From an uncultured Roseburia sp. (lineage in GTDB: Bacteria; Bacillota; Clostridia; Lachnospirales; Lachnospiraceae), in assembly GCA_947649645.1 (NCBI GenBank), contig CANSSP010000008.1, forward strand, positions 62,001 through 126,000: 64,000 bases of DNA, written 5' to 3'. The translations under genes and the position numbers were made by a program. Below the pieces are notes generated by a model. The model did not search any database. It was given only the letters and a program-made list of their open reading frames with translations, and was not told the DNA's origin. Shown here piece after piece: positions 17,859 to 26,837 of the stretch. Positions within the stretch are counted from its first letter, which is position 1, and each line of letters begins with the position of its first letter.

Positions 17859-18476
17859 ATGATATTTTTAGGTATTTTTGTGTTCCTCGTTTTTCTGCTG
17901 GCTTATTATCGCAAACGAAGCACCAGAAAACAGTCGGACGTCGAAACACAGTTCTGGAACCGTGAAAATCTGGCGAACCAGACGCGCCGCCAGGATATCA
18001 GCGGCCTACCCTATCTTAACATACCTCTGGAGACATTTCCAATAGGTAATTTTGACAATGACAGAATAAAAGAAGCCGAAAAAAAACTGCTCGCGCTCTC
18101 AGAAAGAAAAATCCTTAACCTGGGCGGCCAGACCAACACGGACTTAAAGCTTCTCTACGGGGCTGCAAATCTGCCGCTGCTCTCGGAATACGACGCAAAC
18201 TTTACCGAGCTTTGCCGCACCCTCGTTTTCTATGCGGAGGCGCTCTCTGCGCTCTCCCTGGATGCCGAGGCACGGATCGTCCTGGAATACGGCATTTCCT
18301 GCGGCTCGGATGTCAGCCGCAATTATCTGCTCCTCGCAGAACTTTATCTGAAACAAGGCGACCGCCAGGCGGTCGAACGCCTTATTTTGCACGCCGAAAA
18401 ACTGACTTCTCCGATGAAGGCTTCTATTTTAAGAAGGCTGCACGATCTCTCCGGAAGCGTAAGCGCTGAAACGTAA
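17859..18476 (+). CDS. Membrane-anchored protein with TPR-like C-terminus, function unknown
   Basis: Protein of 205 residues from the ATG at 17859, which has AAAGGA about 8 bases upstream; a longer frame upstream has no ribosome site. An N-terminal membrane helix (MIFLGIFVFLVFLLAYY) is followed by a basic stop-transfer segment, a linker, and a helical region from residue ~70. There LSALSLDAEARIVLEYGISCGSDVSRNYLLLAELYLKQG (given here as family evidence in part) resembles two tetratricopeptide units. It may be a scaffold at the inner face of the membrane. It converges on the DnaQ-like exonuclease gene, with 6 bases between the stops. Confidence 0.7.
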   Translation: MIFLGIFVFLVFLLAYYRKRSTRKQSDVETQFWNRENLANQTRRQDISGLPYLNIPLETFPIGNFDNDRIKEAEKKLLALSERKILNLGGQTNTDLKLLYGAANLPLLSEYDANFTELCRTLVFYAEALSALSLDAEARIVLEYGISCGSDVSRNYLLLAELYLKQGDRQAVERLILHAEKLTSPMKASILRRLHDLSGSVSAET

Positions 18477-18482
18477 GCACCT

Positions 18483-19199
18483 CTAAGTCTGCGGCAGTTT
18501 TCCATAGATAAAAATCCACTGGTCCACAAGCCGCGAGACCTCGCTCCTTGTCATTTCATCCAGTCTTTCCGGAACTGCAAGCTTAAAATGCGCCGCATAC
18601 CGGCGGAGATATGTTTTCTGCCGCTCTGTGGCCGGTGTCTGCCGCTTCACCTGGCAGGAAAGCGGTTTTGGTATAAATGCTTCCTCCGCCTCCCTGCCAA
18701 ACCGCTCTTTTAACTTTTCAAAAATCTGCCACGTCTCCCACGCATCGTCGAGAGCCCGATGGGCGTTCCGGCGCTCGACTGCAAAAAAAACACACAGACT
18801 GGCCAGATCTTTTTTCTCCTCTTTCGGAAGAAATTTCCGCGCCAGCTTCAGTGTATCGGCCGCCGTCCGCTCAAACGGAAACCGGTGATTTACCGCCCAC
18901 TGTTTCAGAAAACCATAATCAAAAATAATATTCTGACCCACAAGAACATCGTCCCCAAGAAACGCAAAAAATTCTGCCATCGCCTCCTCCGGATCCCGCC
19001 CGGCCTCCGCCATCTCATTTGTAATACCCGTGAGCTTCTCAATCTCTTCCGTCAGACGAATCCCGGGCCGAAGCAGCGCCGTACAGACGTCCTCTGCCCT
19101 CCCGCCGCGCACACGCACTGCTCCCGTCTCAAGAATTTTATCCTGTTTTATATTCAGCCCCGTCATTTCCAGATCGATAACCACATAATCTTCCAGCAC
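18483..19199 (-). CDS. 3'-5' exonuclease, DnaQ/PolC epsilon-like
   Basis: DEDDh-type exonuclease of 238 residues from a GTG start at 19199. Exo I is VIDLEMTGLN, with the catalytic Asp and Glu at residues 8 and 10. Exo II is VGQNIIFDYGFL, with its Asp near residue 103. Exo III is HRALDDAWETWQIFEKL, with His and Asp near 150-155. The C-terminal 60 residues form a small extra domain (TERQKTYLRRYAAHFKLAVP). The GTG has GGGGAGG 4 bases upstream. Another GTG at 19250 would overlap the radical SAM stop as GTGA, so coupling from that start cannot be excluded. The protein may proofread or repair DNA, or process RNA. Confidence 0.87.
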   Translation of the reverse strand: MLEDYVVIDLEMTGLNIKQDKILETGAVRVRGGRAEDVCTALLRPGIRLTEEIEKLTGITNEMAEAGRDPEEAMAEFFAFLGDDVLVGQNIIFDYGFLKQWAVNHRFPFERTAADTLKLARKFLPKEEKKDLASLCVFFAVERRNAHRALDDAWETWQIFEKLKERFGREAEEAFIPKPLSCQVKRQTPATERQKTYLRRYAAHFKLAVPERLDEMTRSEVSRLVDQWIFIYGKLPQT

Positions 19200-19246
19200 A
19201 TTTCCTCCCCGCCGGTCTGTCTCCTCCCGGCTTTCATTGTTTTTCC

Positions 19247-20959
19247 TCACCCATTGTGCAGCACACAGATCGCTGCCTGGCGGCTGACCGGATCCCTCCG
19301 GTTATAATCAAACAAAAGGTAAAACGGCTCTGCCTCTCTCTTTGGGATCTGCCTGCGCATCTCCTCCTCTTCATCTGAAAAACGATAGAAAAACCGTTCG
19401 ATGTGAGTCTGTTTACCGTTCCGGCAATATCGCCTTGTCAGCTCTCTCCATTCCGACACATCCGCAGCCCAGGACGGACGACTTTTTATATTTTCACGCG
19501 CATACAGATCGTAAATAAGGCTCTCCCGTATCACTTCCATGACTTCCGGTGCGTACTCTGCGGTAAATTCCAGCAGAATCTCTGCCCTTCTCAGCCTTGA
19601 ATGACTTACCGCAAAATACCCCCGCTCCTCATAAAACAATCCCAGCGATTCATAAAAAGCAAATGCACTCTGAAACCGCGGCGCGAGTATCCTTTCCGTC
19701 ATCTCATACTGCCCGCTGTTATAGCAGACCTCCAGCATTTCCTCCGCGCGCTTAAGCCGGATGATTTCGGGATAATCCAGCCAGTCTGTCCGCAGCACCT
19801 CATAAGGCGGGGTGTCCCTGTAAAGAAGTCCGTATTTCTCTGCACGCGCGCGCATCCCCGAGCCTTTGAGCACTTTTAAAAATCCAAGCTGAAGCTGGTC
19901 GGGACGCAGCGCATAAACCTTGTTAAAAGACGCCGCAAAAGATTCATAGTCTTCATAAGGAAGACCCGCGATCAGATCCAGATGCACGTGAATGTTTTTT
20001 CCACGGCGAATACGTCTGACTGCGTCCGCAAGCCGTTTTAAGTCCGTTTTTCGCTCTACTTCCGCCAACGTCGCCATATTGGCAGACTGCACGCCGATCT
20101 CAAGCTGTACCTGCCCGGGGCGCATCTGCTCCAGCAGTAAAAACTCTTCCTCCGTCAGGAGGTCCGCCGCGATTTCAAAATGAAAATTTGTGACTCCATT
20201 GTCATTCTCCAGAAGAAAACGCCAGATCTCCTCTGTGCGGTCGTGCCTGCAATTAAATGTGCGGTCCACAAATTTCACCTGCGGTACGTTTTGCTCCAGA
20301 AAAAACGAAAGCTCCTCCCGGACCAGATTAAGGCTCCGGAAACGCAGGGTTTTGTCGAGGGACGAAAGACAGTAACTGCACGAAAACGGGCAGCCGCGTC
20401 CCGACTCGTAGTAAATAATCCGATGTTCAAAATCTGTATCGTCCTTGTAGTAAAACGGAAGTTCGTCCATCACAAGCGCTTCTCTGCCTCCGGTTTTCAC
20501 GATCTTATCCTTCCGTCGGAAAAAGATTCCTCTGATCGCGTCCAGCCCCGTTCTGATTCCTGTGTAATATTCACACAGTTCAAAAAAAGTCTGCTCTCCT
20601 TCCCCCGCCATCACGCCGGTCACTTCCTCATGTTCCCGCAAAAATGCCTCTGCGTCGTAAGACACCTCTGGTCCGCCGACCCAGATCGGAACGTGCGGAC
20701 ACAGCTTGTGAAATTCCCGCGCCAGTTCCGTGACACAACCGATATTCCAGATGTAGCAGGAAAAACAGAGCACATCCGGTTCCTGTTCATAGACAGACGC
20801 CAGAATATCCTCCGTCCGGTGATTGATTGTATATTCTGCCACCCCGATACTGACAGGTGATGCCGATCCAAGGTGCTTCTTTGCGTATGCCCGCAGACTG
20901 TAAACCGCTGGATTTGAGTGAATATATTTTGCATTGACCGCTGTCAGTAAAATGTTCAT
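19247..20959 (-). CDS. B12-binding domain radical SAM protein (DUF4080-like C-terminus)
   Basis: Protein of 570 residues from the ATG at 20959, with GGAGG 4 bases upstream. The N-terminal ~125 residues are a cobalamin-binding Rossmann domain (NILLTAVNAKYIHSN, LCFSCYIWNIG, WVGGPEVSYDA). The radical SAM core follows at ~175-400, with the cluster motif CPFSCSYC coordinating 4Fe-4S. The C-terminal part (~410-560) matches the DUF4080 arrangement found in this group. The substrate is unknown; members are thought to do methyl transfer or other radical chemistry. It has its own promoter (21023-21051) and is followed, with overlap, by the exonuclease gene. Confidence 0.88.
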   Translation of the reverse strand: MNILLTAVNAKYIHSNPAVYSLRAYAKKHLGSASPVSIGVAEYTINHRTEDILASVYEQEPDVLCFSCYIWNIGCVTELAREFHKLCPHVPIWVGGPEVSYDAEAFLREHEEVTGVMAGEGEQTFFELCEYYTGIRTGLDAIRGIFFRRKDKIVKTGGREALVMDELPFYYKDDTDFEHRIIYYESGRGCPFSCSYCLSSLDKTLRFRSLNLVREELSFFLEQNVPQVKFVDRTFNCRHDRTEEIWRFLLENDNGVTNFHFEIAADLLTEEEFLLLEQMRPGQVQLEIGVQSANMATLAEVERKTDLKRLADAVRRIRRGKNIHVHLDLIAGLPYEDYESFAASFNKVYALRPDQLQLGFLKVLKGSGMRARAEKYGLLYRDTPPYEVLRTDWLDYPEIIRLKRAEEMLEVCYNSGQYEMTERILAPRFQSAFAFYESLGLFYEERGYFAVSHSRLRRAEILLEFTAEYAPEVMEVIRESLIYDLYARENIKSRPSWAADVSEWRELTRRYCRNGKQTHIERFFYRFSDEEEEMRRQIPKREAEPFYLLFDYNRRDPVSRQAAICVLHNG

Positions 20960-21022
20960 AAAGACCTCCGGGCCGCGGGGCAGACTACTGCCGGCAGCCG
21001 CTCTCATGTATTTTCTCCCCCG

Positions 21023-21051
21023 ATTATACCGCAGAAAAATAACAGATTCAA
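21023..21051 (-). promoter_or_regulatory. Promoter of the radical SAM gene
   Basis: TTGAAT (21046-21051) and TATAAT (21023-21028) on the minus strand are 17 bases apart. It follows directly after the terminator of the upstream operon. The leader is about 57 bases. Confidence 0.75.
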
Positions 21052-21060
21052 TGACAATCC

Positions 21061-21097
21061 AAAAACCCCTTATCTGAATCTCGTCAGGATAAGGGGT
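21061..21097 (-). terminator. Intrinsic terminator of the MMPL/heptad-repeat operon
   Basis: On the minus strand ACCCCTTATC (21088-21097) pairs perfectly with GATAAGGGGT (21065-21074) around a 13-base loop and runs into TTTTT (21061-21065). It lies 7 bases after the stop codon. Confidence 0.85.
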
Positions 21098-21103
21098 CGC
21101 AAT

Positions 21104-23671
21104 CTATTCCGCTTTTACTGCTTCTGTTTTATAAATAAATTTTACACTGCCGTTTACGCCGTCCGCGAGGCCCGCATAACTCTGATAATCATTCCCCGCA
21201 TCCAGAACCGCCTGCATCCGGTTCATCAGCGGTGCGATATCTCCGTTGAATGTTTCCAGAATCCTTTCCATGCCTTCCTCGTTAAATTCCACGATACCGT
21301 CCGCAAGCCGTTGCGCGCCATCGTCAAGTGTTCCGATACCATTCGCGAGCGCCGTCGTGCCATCCGATATTTTATGCGCGCCGTCGTTTAATTTCATATT
21401 GTTTGCGACAAGCTGTGCCGCCCCCGCTGCAAGGCGGTCTGTTCCATCCTTTAACGCCGCGGCTCCGCTCCCAAGCATCCCTGCCTTTTCGTTGAGTACC
21501 CCAAGGCCTGCGTCCAGCGTCCCGAGACCACTCGCAAGACCAGATGCTCCTTCGTCCACCTGTGCACTTCCGTCTGACACCTGCTTCGCACCGCCGGAAA
21601 CCTTCCCGGCCCCGGCTGCAAGGTTTCCGGCTCCCGTCACAAGCTCCCCGGCTCCCGCCGCAAGGTTTCCGGCTCCCGTCGCAAGCTCCCCGGCTCCCGC
21701 CGCAAGGTTTCCGGCCCCCGTCACAAGGTTTCCGGCCCCCGTCGCAAGCTCCCCGGCTCCCGCCGCAAGACCCGACGCCCCGGCCGCCGCTCCGTCGGCA
21801 CCCTGTGAGAGCGCGTCAAGCCCCGCCACAAGATCTGCCGCTCCCGCCGCAAGCTCCCCGGCTCCGGTCTCTAAAGCGTTAAGCTGTGTCATCACATCGG
21901 GATCTGACAACTCCTGCTGTACCTGCCCGATCACCGTGATCGCCCCCAGCGCCGACTGCAACGCTTCTATTTTACCGTTGATCTCCGCAAGCTGTGCGGC
22001 TGCCGCCGCTGCCTGGTCTGCCGCTCCCGCTGCCGCGGCGTCGGCCATCGCCGTCTGACACTGGTCTCTTGCCGCCCGAAGCTGACCGAGCGCCCCTTCC
22101 ATCTCCTCGCAGGTCGATACGCCGGCCTGGGCAAACAGCCCGTTTTTAGTCTGCTCAAGCTGTCCCCCCATTCCCTGTATTTTTCCGACCAGCATCCCGA
22201 CGCCATCGTTTAAAGACGAAGCTCCGGCGGACAGCGCACCTGCCCCTGCAAGCGCATCCTTTGTCCCCTGTGCAAGAGACGTAACACCTTCCGAAAGGCT
22301 ATTTGCCCCGGCAAGAAGATCACCGGCTCCCGCAGAGAGCGTTCCCGCTCCCGCATAGAGGTCATTGGCTCCCGCGGAAAGCGTACCGGCTCCCGCAGAA
22401 AGCTCATCGGCTCCCGCAGAAAGCGTCCCCGCACCTGCGAAAAGGTCGTCGGCTCCTGTGGAAAGCTCCGCCGCACCTTTGTACAGCTCACTGGCGCCTG
22501 CCTTTAAGCTTCCTGTCCCTTCCTTTAACGCAGCCGCTCCCTGCGCCGCGCTGGCAGAACCTTCTTTTAACTGACCGACGCCGCCTGTGAGTGCAGGAAC
22601 GTTGTCTGTCAGCGACTGCACACCGCCCTGGAGCGTTCCGATTCCCTCCGCAAGCGAACTTGCACCGTCCGTATAATCCCGGATCCCGGATGCAAGCGTT
22701 CCAACGCCGTCCGAAAATTCTCCCATTTTCGATTTTAAGGTCCCTGTCCCGTCTGCCAGCTCTGCTGAACCGTTCTCAAGCTGACCCGCGGCATCTTCCA
22801 GTGTTTCAAAAGCTTCGCTCAGCGTCGATGTGTCTCCGCCGCCCTCGCGGCTCACAAAATCCGCCGCGTTCATCACGACCGTCATCGTCGTATTCAGCGA
22901 AAAATGTTCCACATCCGCCGTCACTTCAAAATACTCCGGAAAACGGATTTCTCCGTCAAAATCAGCTTCATTCACGTTAAGACTTTCCTTTAACCCCGGC
23001 ATCGTATATCCGATAACCATACTGTTCTTTCCGTCTGCCATTACTTTTCCGTTTTCCACCTTAATATTCGAAAATTTCTCATCCAGTACCAGTCCGCTGA
23101 CGGCCACGAACGGCACACAGACTTTCGTCTGTTTTCCGTCGATATCCATCTTTACTTTCTGATTGTTGGTGTAATCAAACCGGATTTTCACCTTTCCCGA
23201 CTTTCCGGCGAGTTCTTCCGCCGTAATCTCTTTTCCGTCCAGATAGTAAGTGATCCGCTGGGAAACCGGAACCGGTCCGTCCGTATTTCCCCGGTAGAAA
23301 ATATCGTTTCCCTCTGCCTTCCAGTCGATCCCGTCTCCATCCCTGGTGTAAGTCTCGTTTCCTTTGACATTCTCGATCTCTTTCAGACTTGACGTGTCCC
23401 TGATCGTATTTTTACCGTCACTATTGATCAGATGACTGGAAACAATGACTTCTTTTTCCTTGCCGGTGCTGTCTGTGATAACGTAGACCGTCTCCTCCTT
23501 CCCTACTTCTCTCTCTTCTGTCGAAATCCTCTCGCCAGCCGCCTCGTCAGACATACCGGCCGCCTTCACCGCCGAAACGGGAGCGCCCGCCAGCGCTACC
23601 ACAAGAATACCTGCAACAATACGAATCACATATTTTTTTCTGAATTTCTTTTTTAACTCTGGTAACTTCAT
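21104..23671 (-). CDS. Secreted heptad-repeat protein (xxxLxxG repeats) paired with an MMPL exporter
   Basis: Protein of 855 residues from the ATG at 23671, with GGAGGG 5 bases upstream. It starts with a basic stretch and a signal anchor (YVIRIVAGILVVALAGA). Residues ~30-280 form a beta-rich domain. From ~285 to 815 it is almost wholly built of seven-residue units of the type LxxGAGxLxxGA, the X-X-X-Leu-X-X-Gly repeat class, interrupted at ~480-570 by an Ala/Gln-rich helical insert. Such repeats are predicted to form long extracytoplasmic coiled coils or helices. No C-terminal membrane helix is seen, unlike YhgE/Pip proteins. It lies 35 bases after the MMPL gene, so it is probably an exporter partner; the role is inferred. 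Confidence 0.78.
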   Translation of the reverse strand: MKLPELKKKFRKKYVIRIVAGILVVALAGAPVSAVKAAGMSDEAAGERISTEEREVGKEETVYVITDSTGKEKEVIVSSHLINSDGKNTIRDTSSLKEIENVKGNETYTRDGDGIDWKAEGNDIFYRGNTDGPVPVSQRITYYLDGKEITAEELAGKSGKVKIRFDYTNNQKVKMDIDGKQTKVCVPFVAVSGLVLDEKFSNIKVENGKVMADGKNSMVIGYTMPGLKESLNVNEADFDGEIRFPEYFEVTADVEHFSLNTTMTVVMNAADFVSREGGGDTSTLSEAFETLEDAAGQLENGSAELADGTGTLKSKMGEFSDGVGTLASGIRDYTDGASSLAEGIGTLQGGVQSLTDNVPALTGGVGQLKEGSASAAQGAAALKEGTGSLKAGASELYKGAAELSTGADDLFAGAGTLSAGADELSAGAGTLSAGANDLYAGAGTLSAGAGDLLAGANSLSEGVTSLAQGTKDALAGAGALSAGASSLNDGVGMLVGKIQGMGGQLEQTKNGLFAQAGVSTCEEMEGALGQLRAARDQCQTAMADAAAAGAADQAAAAAAQLAEINGKIEALQSALGAITVIGQVQQELSDPDVMTQLNALETGAGELAAGAADLVAGLDALSQGADGAAAGASGLAAGAGELATGAGNLVTGAGNLAAGAGELATGAGNLAAGAGELVTGAGNLAAGAGKVSGGAKQVSDGSAQVDEGASGLASGLGTLDAGLGVLNEKAGMLGSGAAALKDGTDRLAAGAAQLVANNMKLNDGAHKISDGTTALANGIGTLDDGAQRLADGIVEFNEEGMERILETFNGDIAPLMNRMQAVLDAGNDYQSYAGLADGVNGSVKFIYKTEAVKAE
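21608..21775 (-). repeat. 21-bp tandem repeats inside the heptad-repeat gene
   Basis: Eight consecutive 21-bp units, each coding for one seven-residue repeat, run from 21608 to 21775 with very little divergence (alternating GAGNLA and GAGELA/T versions). A second, less regular array lies at about 22310-22500. Near identity at DNA level suggests recent slippage or gene conversion, so copy number may vary between strains. Confidence 0.8.
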
Positions 23672-23706
23672 TTTTTCCCTCCATAATCTGACCTGCTTTA
23701 TCACAT

Positions 23707-25818
23707 TTATGAAACCGATGTCCGGCTCCCCGCCGACGAACGTTTTTCCATTTTCCGAAATCCAACACTGGTGGCGCAGATCAGCCGGTCAGATAACAAA
23801 AACATAGACGGCAGTACAAAAATAACCACGAACATACTGATAATGGCCCCGCGCGCCATCAGAGAACACAGCGAACTGATCATATCAATATTCGAGTATA
23901 ACCCGACTCCGAATGTCGCCGCAAAAAAGCTCAGCGCACTGACCATCACGGACTGAATGGAGCCCTGCAGCGCCCATGTCACGGCCTCGCTCTTTTCCGC
24001 GCCGTTGCCGCGCGCTTTTTTATATTTATTTGTCATAAGGATGGCATAATCGACCGTCGCCCCGAGCTGTATCGTTCCGATGACGATGGACGCGATAAAC
24101 GGAAGCGTTGTTCCGGTGAAAGCCGGGATCCCCATGTTGATAAAAATGGCAGATTCGATGACGGCGACCAGAATCACCGGAAGTGAGACCGATCTGAACA
24201 CAAACGCGATAATCAGGAAAATCGCCCCGATGGAGACAATACTCACCGTCTTAAAATCCTCATCCGTAATCTCAATCAGATCTTTTGTACAGGGCGCCTC
24301 GCCGATAAGCATCGCCGTGCCATCATACTGTCTGATGATCCGGTTAAGTTCCTCACACTGAGCGTTCACTTCGTCCGATGCAACTGCGTACCCGGAGCTG
24401 ACAAGGATCATCTGATAATCTCCGCTTATCATCCTCTCCCTGATATCGTCCGGTATTATCTCCCGCGGAATCCCGGGGCCGACCAGGGAATCAAAACCGA
24501 CCGCCATTTTCACGCCGTCCACCTTTTTGATCTCCCGAAGCATCGCCCCGGTCTCCTTCGGCGGAAGCGCACTGTCAGCGATAATCATATGCGTCGCCCC
24601 CATCTGAAAGCTCTCATCCAGCTTCGCGTTCGCCCTGATGCTCTGCAGACTTTCAGGCAGCGTTCCCGCAAGGTCATAGTAGACATCCGTATGTGTGTAT
24701 CCGTACACTGCCGGCCCCAGAACCGCCAGAAACGCGACGAGAAACCAAAGATAGTGGCGCGTCACCCATTCCGCGATTTTTCCCAGATCCGGAATGATGG
24801 CCCGATGCCTTGTCTTTTCAACCGCCCGGTCAAAAACGAGAATCATCGACGGCAGCACGGTGACACAGCAGATTACACCAAGAACAACGCCTTTTGCCAT
24901 GACGATCCCCAGATCCATACCAAGCGTAAAACTCATAAAGCAGAGTGCGACAAACCCGGCGACCGTCGTGATCGAACTGCCGGCCACGGATATGATCGTG
25001 CCGGAGATCGCATGCGCCATCGCACGTTTTTTATCTCCGTCAAACCGTGCCTGCTGCTCCTCATAGCTGTGCCAGAGGAAAATGGAGTAATCCATTGTAA
25101 CACCGAGCTGCAGAACAGCCGCCAGGGCCTGTGTTACGTAGGAAATCTCCCCCTGTATGCTGTTTGTGCCCAGATTATAGACGATCGCCATGCCAATGCT
25201 CAGCAGGAAAAACAGAGGCGCAATCGCACAATCCATTGTCAGCGACAACACCAGAACCGCCAGCGCAACAGCGATCAGCACATAAACCGGCGTTTCCTTG
25301 TCCGATAGATTTTTTGTGTCCGTGACGATCGCCGACATCCCGCTGACAAAACAGCGCTCTCCAGCCGTCTTCCTGATCTCCTCGATCGCGTTCATCGTCT
25401 CGTCGGCCGACATCGACGTATCAAAAAGCACTGCCAGCAGCGTGCTGCCCGCCTCTTTATTGTTAAAAAAATCGTAGACATCCTGCGGGAGCATCTCCAT
25501 CGGAATGCTTAAATCAGCAAAAGAGTCATACCAGATTACCGATTTTACATGTGGTACTTCCTCCATGCGCTCCCGCATCTCCCGGATCTCTTTTGCCTCC
25601 ATCCCCTCCACGACGCAGAATGAAAACGCCCCTGTTCCAAATTCTTCCAGAAGAATATCCTGCCCTTTCATGGTTTCGATGTCTTTTGGAAGATAGGTCA
25701 GAATATCGTAATTTACTCTCGTCCGCAGATATCCGATTCCGGCCGGAATCAAAAGCAGGATACTTAAAATCAGAATCGGCACCCTGCACTTTACAACGCC
25801 CTTTCCAAATTTAATCAT
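23707..25818 (-). CDS. MMPL/RND family exporter
   Basis: Membrane transporter of 703 residues from the ATG at 25818, which has GGTGGAAAG upstream. It has the twofold RND layout: a first membrane helix (CRVPILILSILLLIPAGIGYL), an extracytoplasmic domain to ~190, then six helices, and the same order again from ~355. The motif GVTMDYSIFLWHSYEE near residue 253 and its second-half counterpart GATVDYAILMTNKYKK carry the membrane Asp-Tyr pair used for proton coupling in MMPL proteins. Such proteins export lipids, peptides or drugs. The upstream TetR gene and the heptad-repeat partner downstream suggest a regulated export system for an unknown envelope substrate. Confidence 0.87.
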   Translation of the reverse strand: MIKFGKGVVKCRVPILILSILLLIPAGIGYLRTRVNYDILTYLPKDIETMKGQDILLEEFGTGAFSFCVVEGMEAKEIREMRERMEEVPHVKSVIWYDSFADLSIPMEMLPQDVYDFFNNKEAGSTLLAVLFDTSMSADETMNAIEEIRKTAGERCFVSGMSAIVTDTKNLSDKETPVYVLIAVALAVLVLSLTMDCAIAPLFFLLSIGMAIVYNLGTNSIQGEISYVTQALAAVLQLGVTMDYSIFLWHSYEEQQARFDGDKKRAMAHAISGTIISVAGSSITTVAGFVALCFMSFTLGMDLGIVMAKGVVLGVICCVTVLPSMILVFDRAVEKTRHRAIIPDLGKIAEWVTRHYLWFLVAFLAVLGPAVYGYTHTDVYYDLAGTLPESLQSIRANAKLDESFQMGATHMIIADSALPPKETGAMLREIKKVDGVKMAVGFDSLVGPGIPREIIPDDIRERMISGDYQMILVSSGYAVASDEVNAQCEELNRIIRQYDGTAMLIGEAPCTKDLIEITDEDFKTVSIVSIGAIFLIIAFVFRSVSLPVILVAVIESAIFINMGIPAFTGTTLPFIASIVIGTIQLGATVDYAILMTNKYKKARGNGAEKSEAVTWALQGSIQSVMVSALSFFAATFGVGLYSNIDMISSLCSLMARGAIISMFVVIFVLPSMFLLSDRLICATSVGFRKMEKRSSAGSRTSVS

Positions 25819-25869
25819 CTCTTTCCACCTTTCCCTCGTTTCTTTTTCTGTATTGCACAAACCTATCTT

Positions 25870-25902
25870 AAAAAAAAAGATCGAATATGAAAATATTCAA
25901 TC
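25870..25902 (-). terminator. Intrinsic terminator between tetR and the MMPL gene, possible attenuator
   Basis: On the minus strand GATTGAATAT (25893-25902) pairs with ATATTCGATC (25879-25888), with one G-T pair and a four-base loop, and is followed by nine T (25870-25878). It lies 52 bases before the MMPL start, and only about 50 bases remain for another promoter. It therefore either ends the tetR message or acts as a conditional terminator in the MMPL leader. Confidence 0.7.
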
Positions 25903-25924
25903 TTTTTCGTCTGTCGCATACAGG

Positions 25925-25948
25925 TATACATTTTCATGGAATTGTATA
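25925..25948 (-). promoter_or_regulatory. Near-perfect 24-bp palindrome, candidate TetR operator
   Basis: The sequence starts TATACA and ends TGTATA around a central CATG, with 18 of 24 positions symmetric. It lies in the tetR-MMPL intergenic region. A direct copy of its right half (ATGGAATTGTATA, 25936-25948) is repeated at 25966-25978, exactly 30 bp away. TetR proteins bind palindromes of this size. Confidence 0.55.
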
Positions 25949-25995
25949 TCCGAAACAACAAAAATATGGAATTGTATAGCAGCGTCCGCGCAATA

Positions 25996-26556
25996 TCACA
26001 TATCCGCAAGAATATCGTCCATCGAGCGCTTTATGATGTAATCATAAATCTCGGCCAGCTCCTTCGCCGTAATCGTCATGCCAGACTGAATCCACGTAAT
26101 CGTTACATAGCACATGGACTGGGCATAATATTCGGCAATCCATTCCGGCGTCAGCCAGACAAACTTCTGCTCCCGCCCCTTCACCCTGTCTCTTATGACT
26201 TCCAGCAGAATCTGCCGCACGCAGTTCTGCGCAATGCTTCCGAAGGAATTTTGTCCCTCCAGTCTGCTCGCCATGGCGTAAAATTCTTTTTCCTTTTCAA
26301 TGCTGGTAAACAACAGCACCAACGCCTCGTTTATCATTCCGTTCTGTATCAGCGGCGTGACCGGACCTAAGAGCTGTGTGGAAATAATCCATTCCAGCAG
26401 CTCATATTTGTCCTGGAAATGGTTGTAAAAAGTGGGCCGGATTACCCCCGCCTTATCTGTGATCTCTTTTATCGTGATCTTCTCAATCGGCTGTTTTACC
26501 GCCAGTTTCTTGAAACTCTCAGCCAGAAGTATGTCCATCTCACGCTTTCCTGTCAT
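25996..26556 (-). CDS. TetR/AcrR family transcriptional regulator
   Basis: Protein of 186 residues. The N-terminal helix-turn-helix is clear: AVKQPIEKITIKEITDKAGV followed by IRPTFYNHFQDKYELLEWI, the TetR turn-recognition pattern with FYNHF. The C-terminal ligand domain is all-helical and diverse, resembling the TetR_C-type domain of DhaS-like regulators (SMCYVTITWIQSGM near residue 155). It sits directly upstream of the MMPL exporter gene, with a palindrome between them, and probably represses the export operon until a ligand binds. Confidence 0.88.
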   Translation of the reverse strand: MTGKREMDILLAESFKKLAVKQPIEKITIKEITDKAGVIRPTFYNHFQDKYELLEWIISTQLLGPVTPLIQNGMINEALVLLFTSIEKEKEFYAMASRLEGQNSFGSIAQNCVRQILLEVIRDRVKGREQKFVWLTPEWIAEYYAQSMCYVTITWIQSGMTITAKELAEIYDYIIKRSMDDILADM

Positions 26557-26591
26557 AATTCCCTCGTCTCATCCCACCCCGTCTGCTTCTT

Positions 26592-26837
26592 TTATCCGGA
26601 CGGCTGTACCTCGTCAAATTCAACCGTGACGAAATATCCTTTCGGTGTTTCCCTGATGTCCACAACCGTCCCTTCTTTTGACTGAATGCGCTCACTCACC
26701 GCATAGTTTGCCGACATCGCATACGCTTTCCCCAGTGTATAATAATAGGACGAGGGCAGCCTGCCCTCCGTCACCGGAAGCACTTCTCCGATCTCAAGAA
26801 GACCGGTGCGCTCCATCTTAAATGCTTCCCGTCTCAT
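26592..26837 (-). CDS. Small hypothetical protein, 81 residues
   Basis: I do not recognise this protein. It has 81 residues, is soluble, with a beta-rich C-terminus (GTVVDIRETPKGYFVTVEFDEV) and a helical middle (YYYTLGKAYAMSANYAVSERI). The start overlaps the stop of the DUF308 gene by four bases (ATGA), so translation is probably coupled. An internal ATG seven codons later is an alternative start. Sitting between a DUF308 membrane protein and a TetR regulator suggests a shared transcript with both. Confidence 0.65.
   Translation of the reverse strand: MRREAFKMERTGLLEIGEVLPVTEGRLPSSYYYTLGKAYAMSANYAVSERIQSKEGTVVDIRETPKGYFVTVEFDEVQPSG

Noticed and set aside
21608-21775. Regular 21-bp repeats that could suggest a CRISPR or minisatellite outside genes
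   Set aside because: They are coding heptads inside an intact reading frame.
21246-22058. Long plus-strand open frame rich in Pro, Ala and Ser opposite the heptad-repeat gene
   Set aside because: It is the mirror of the Gly/Ala/Leu repeat DNA; it has no ribosome site and no protein-like variety.
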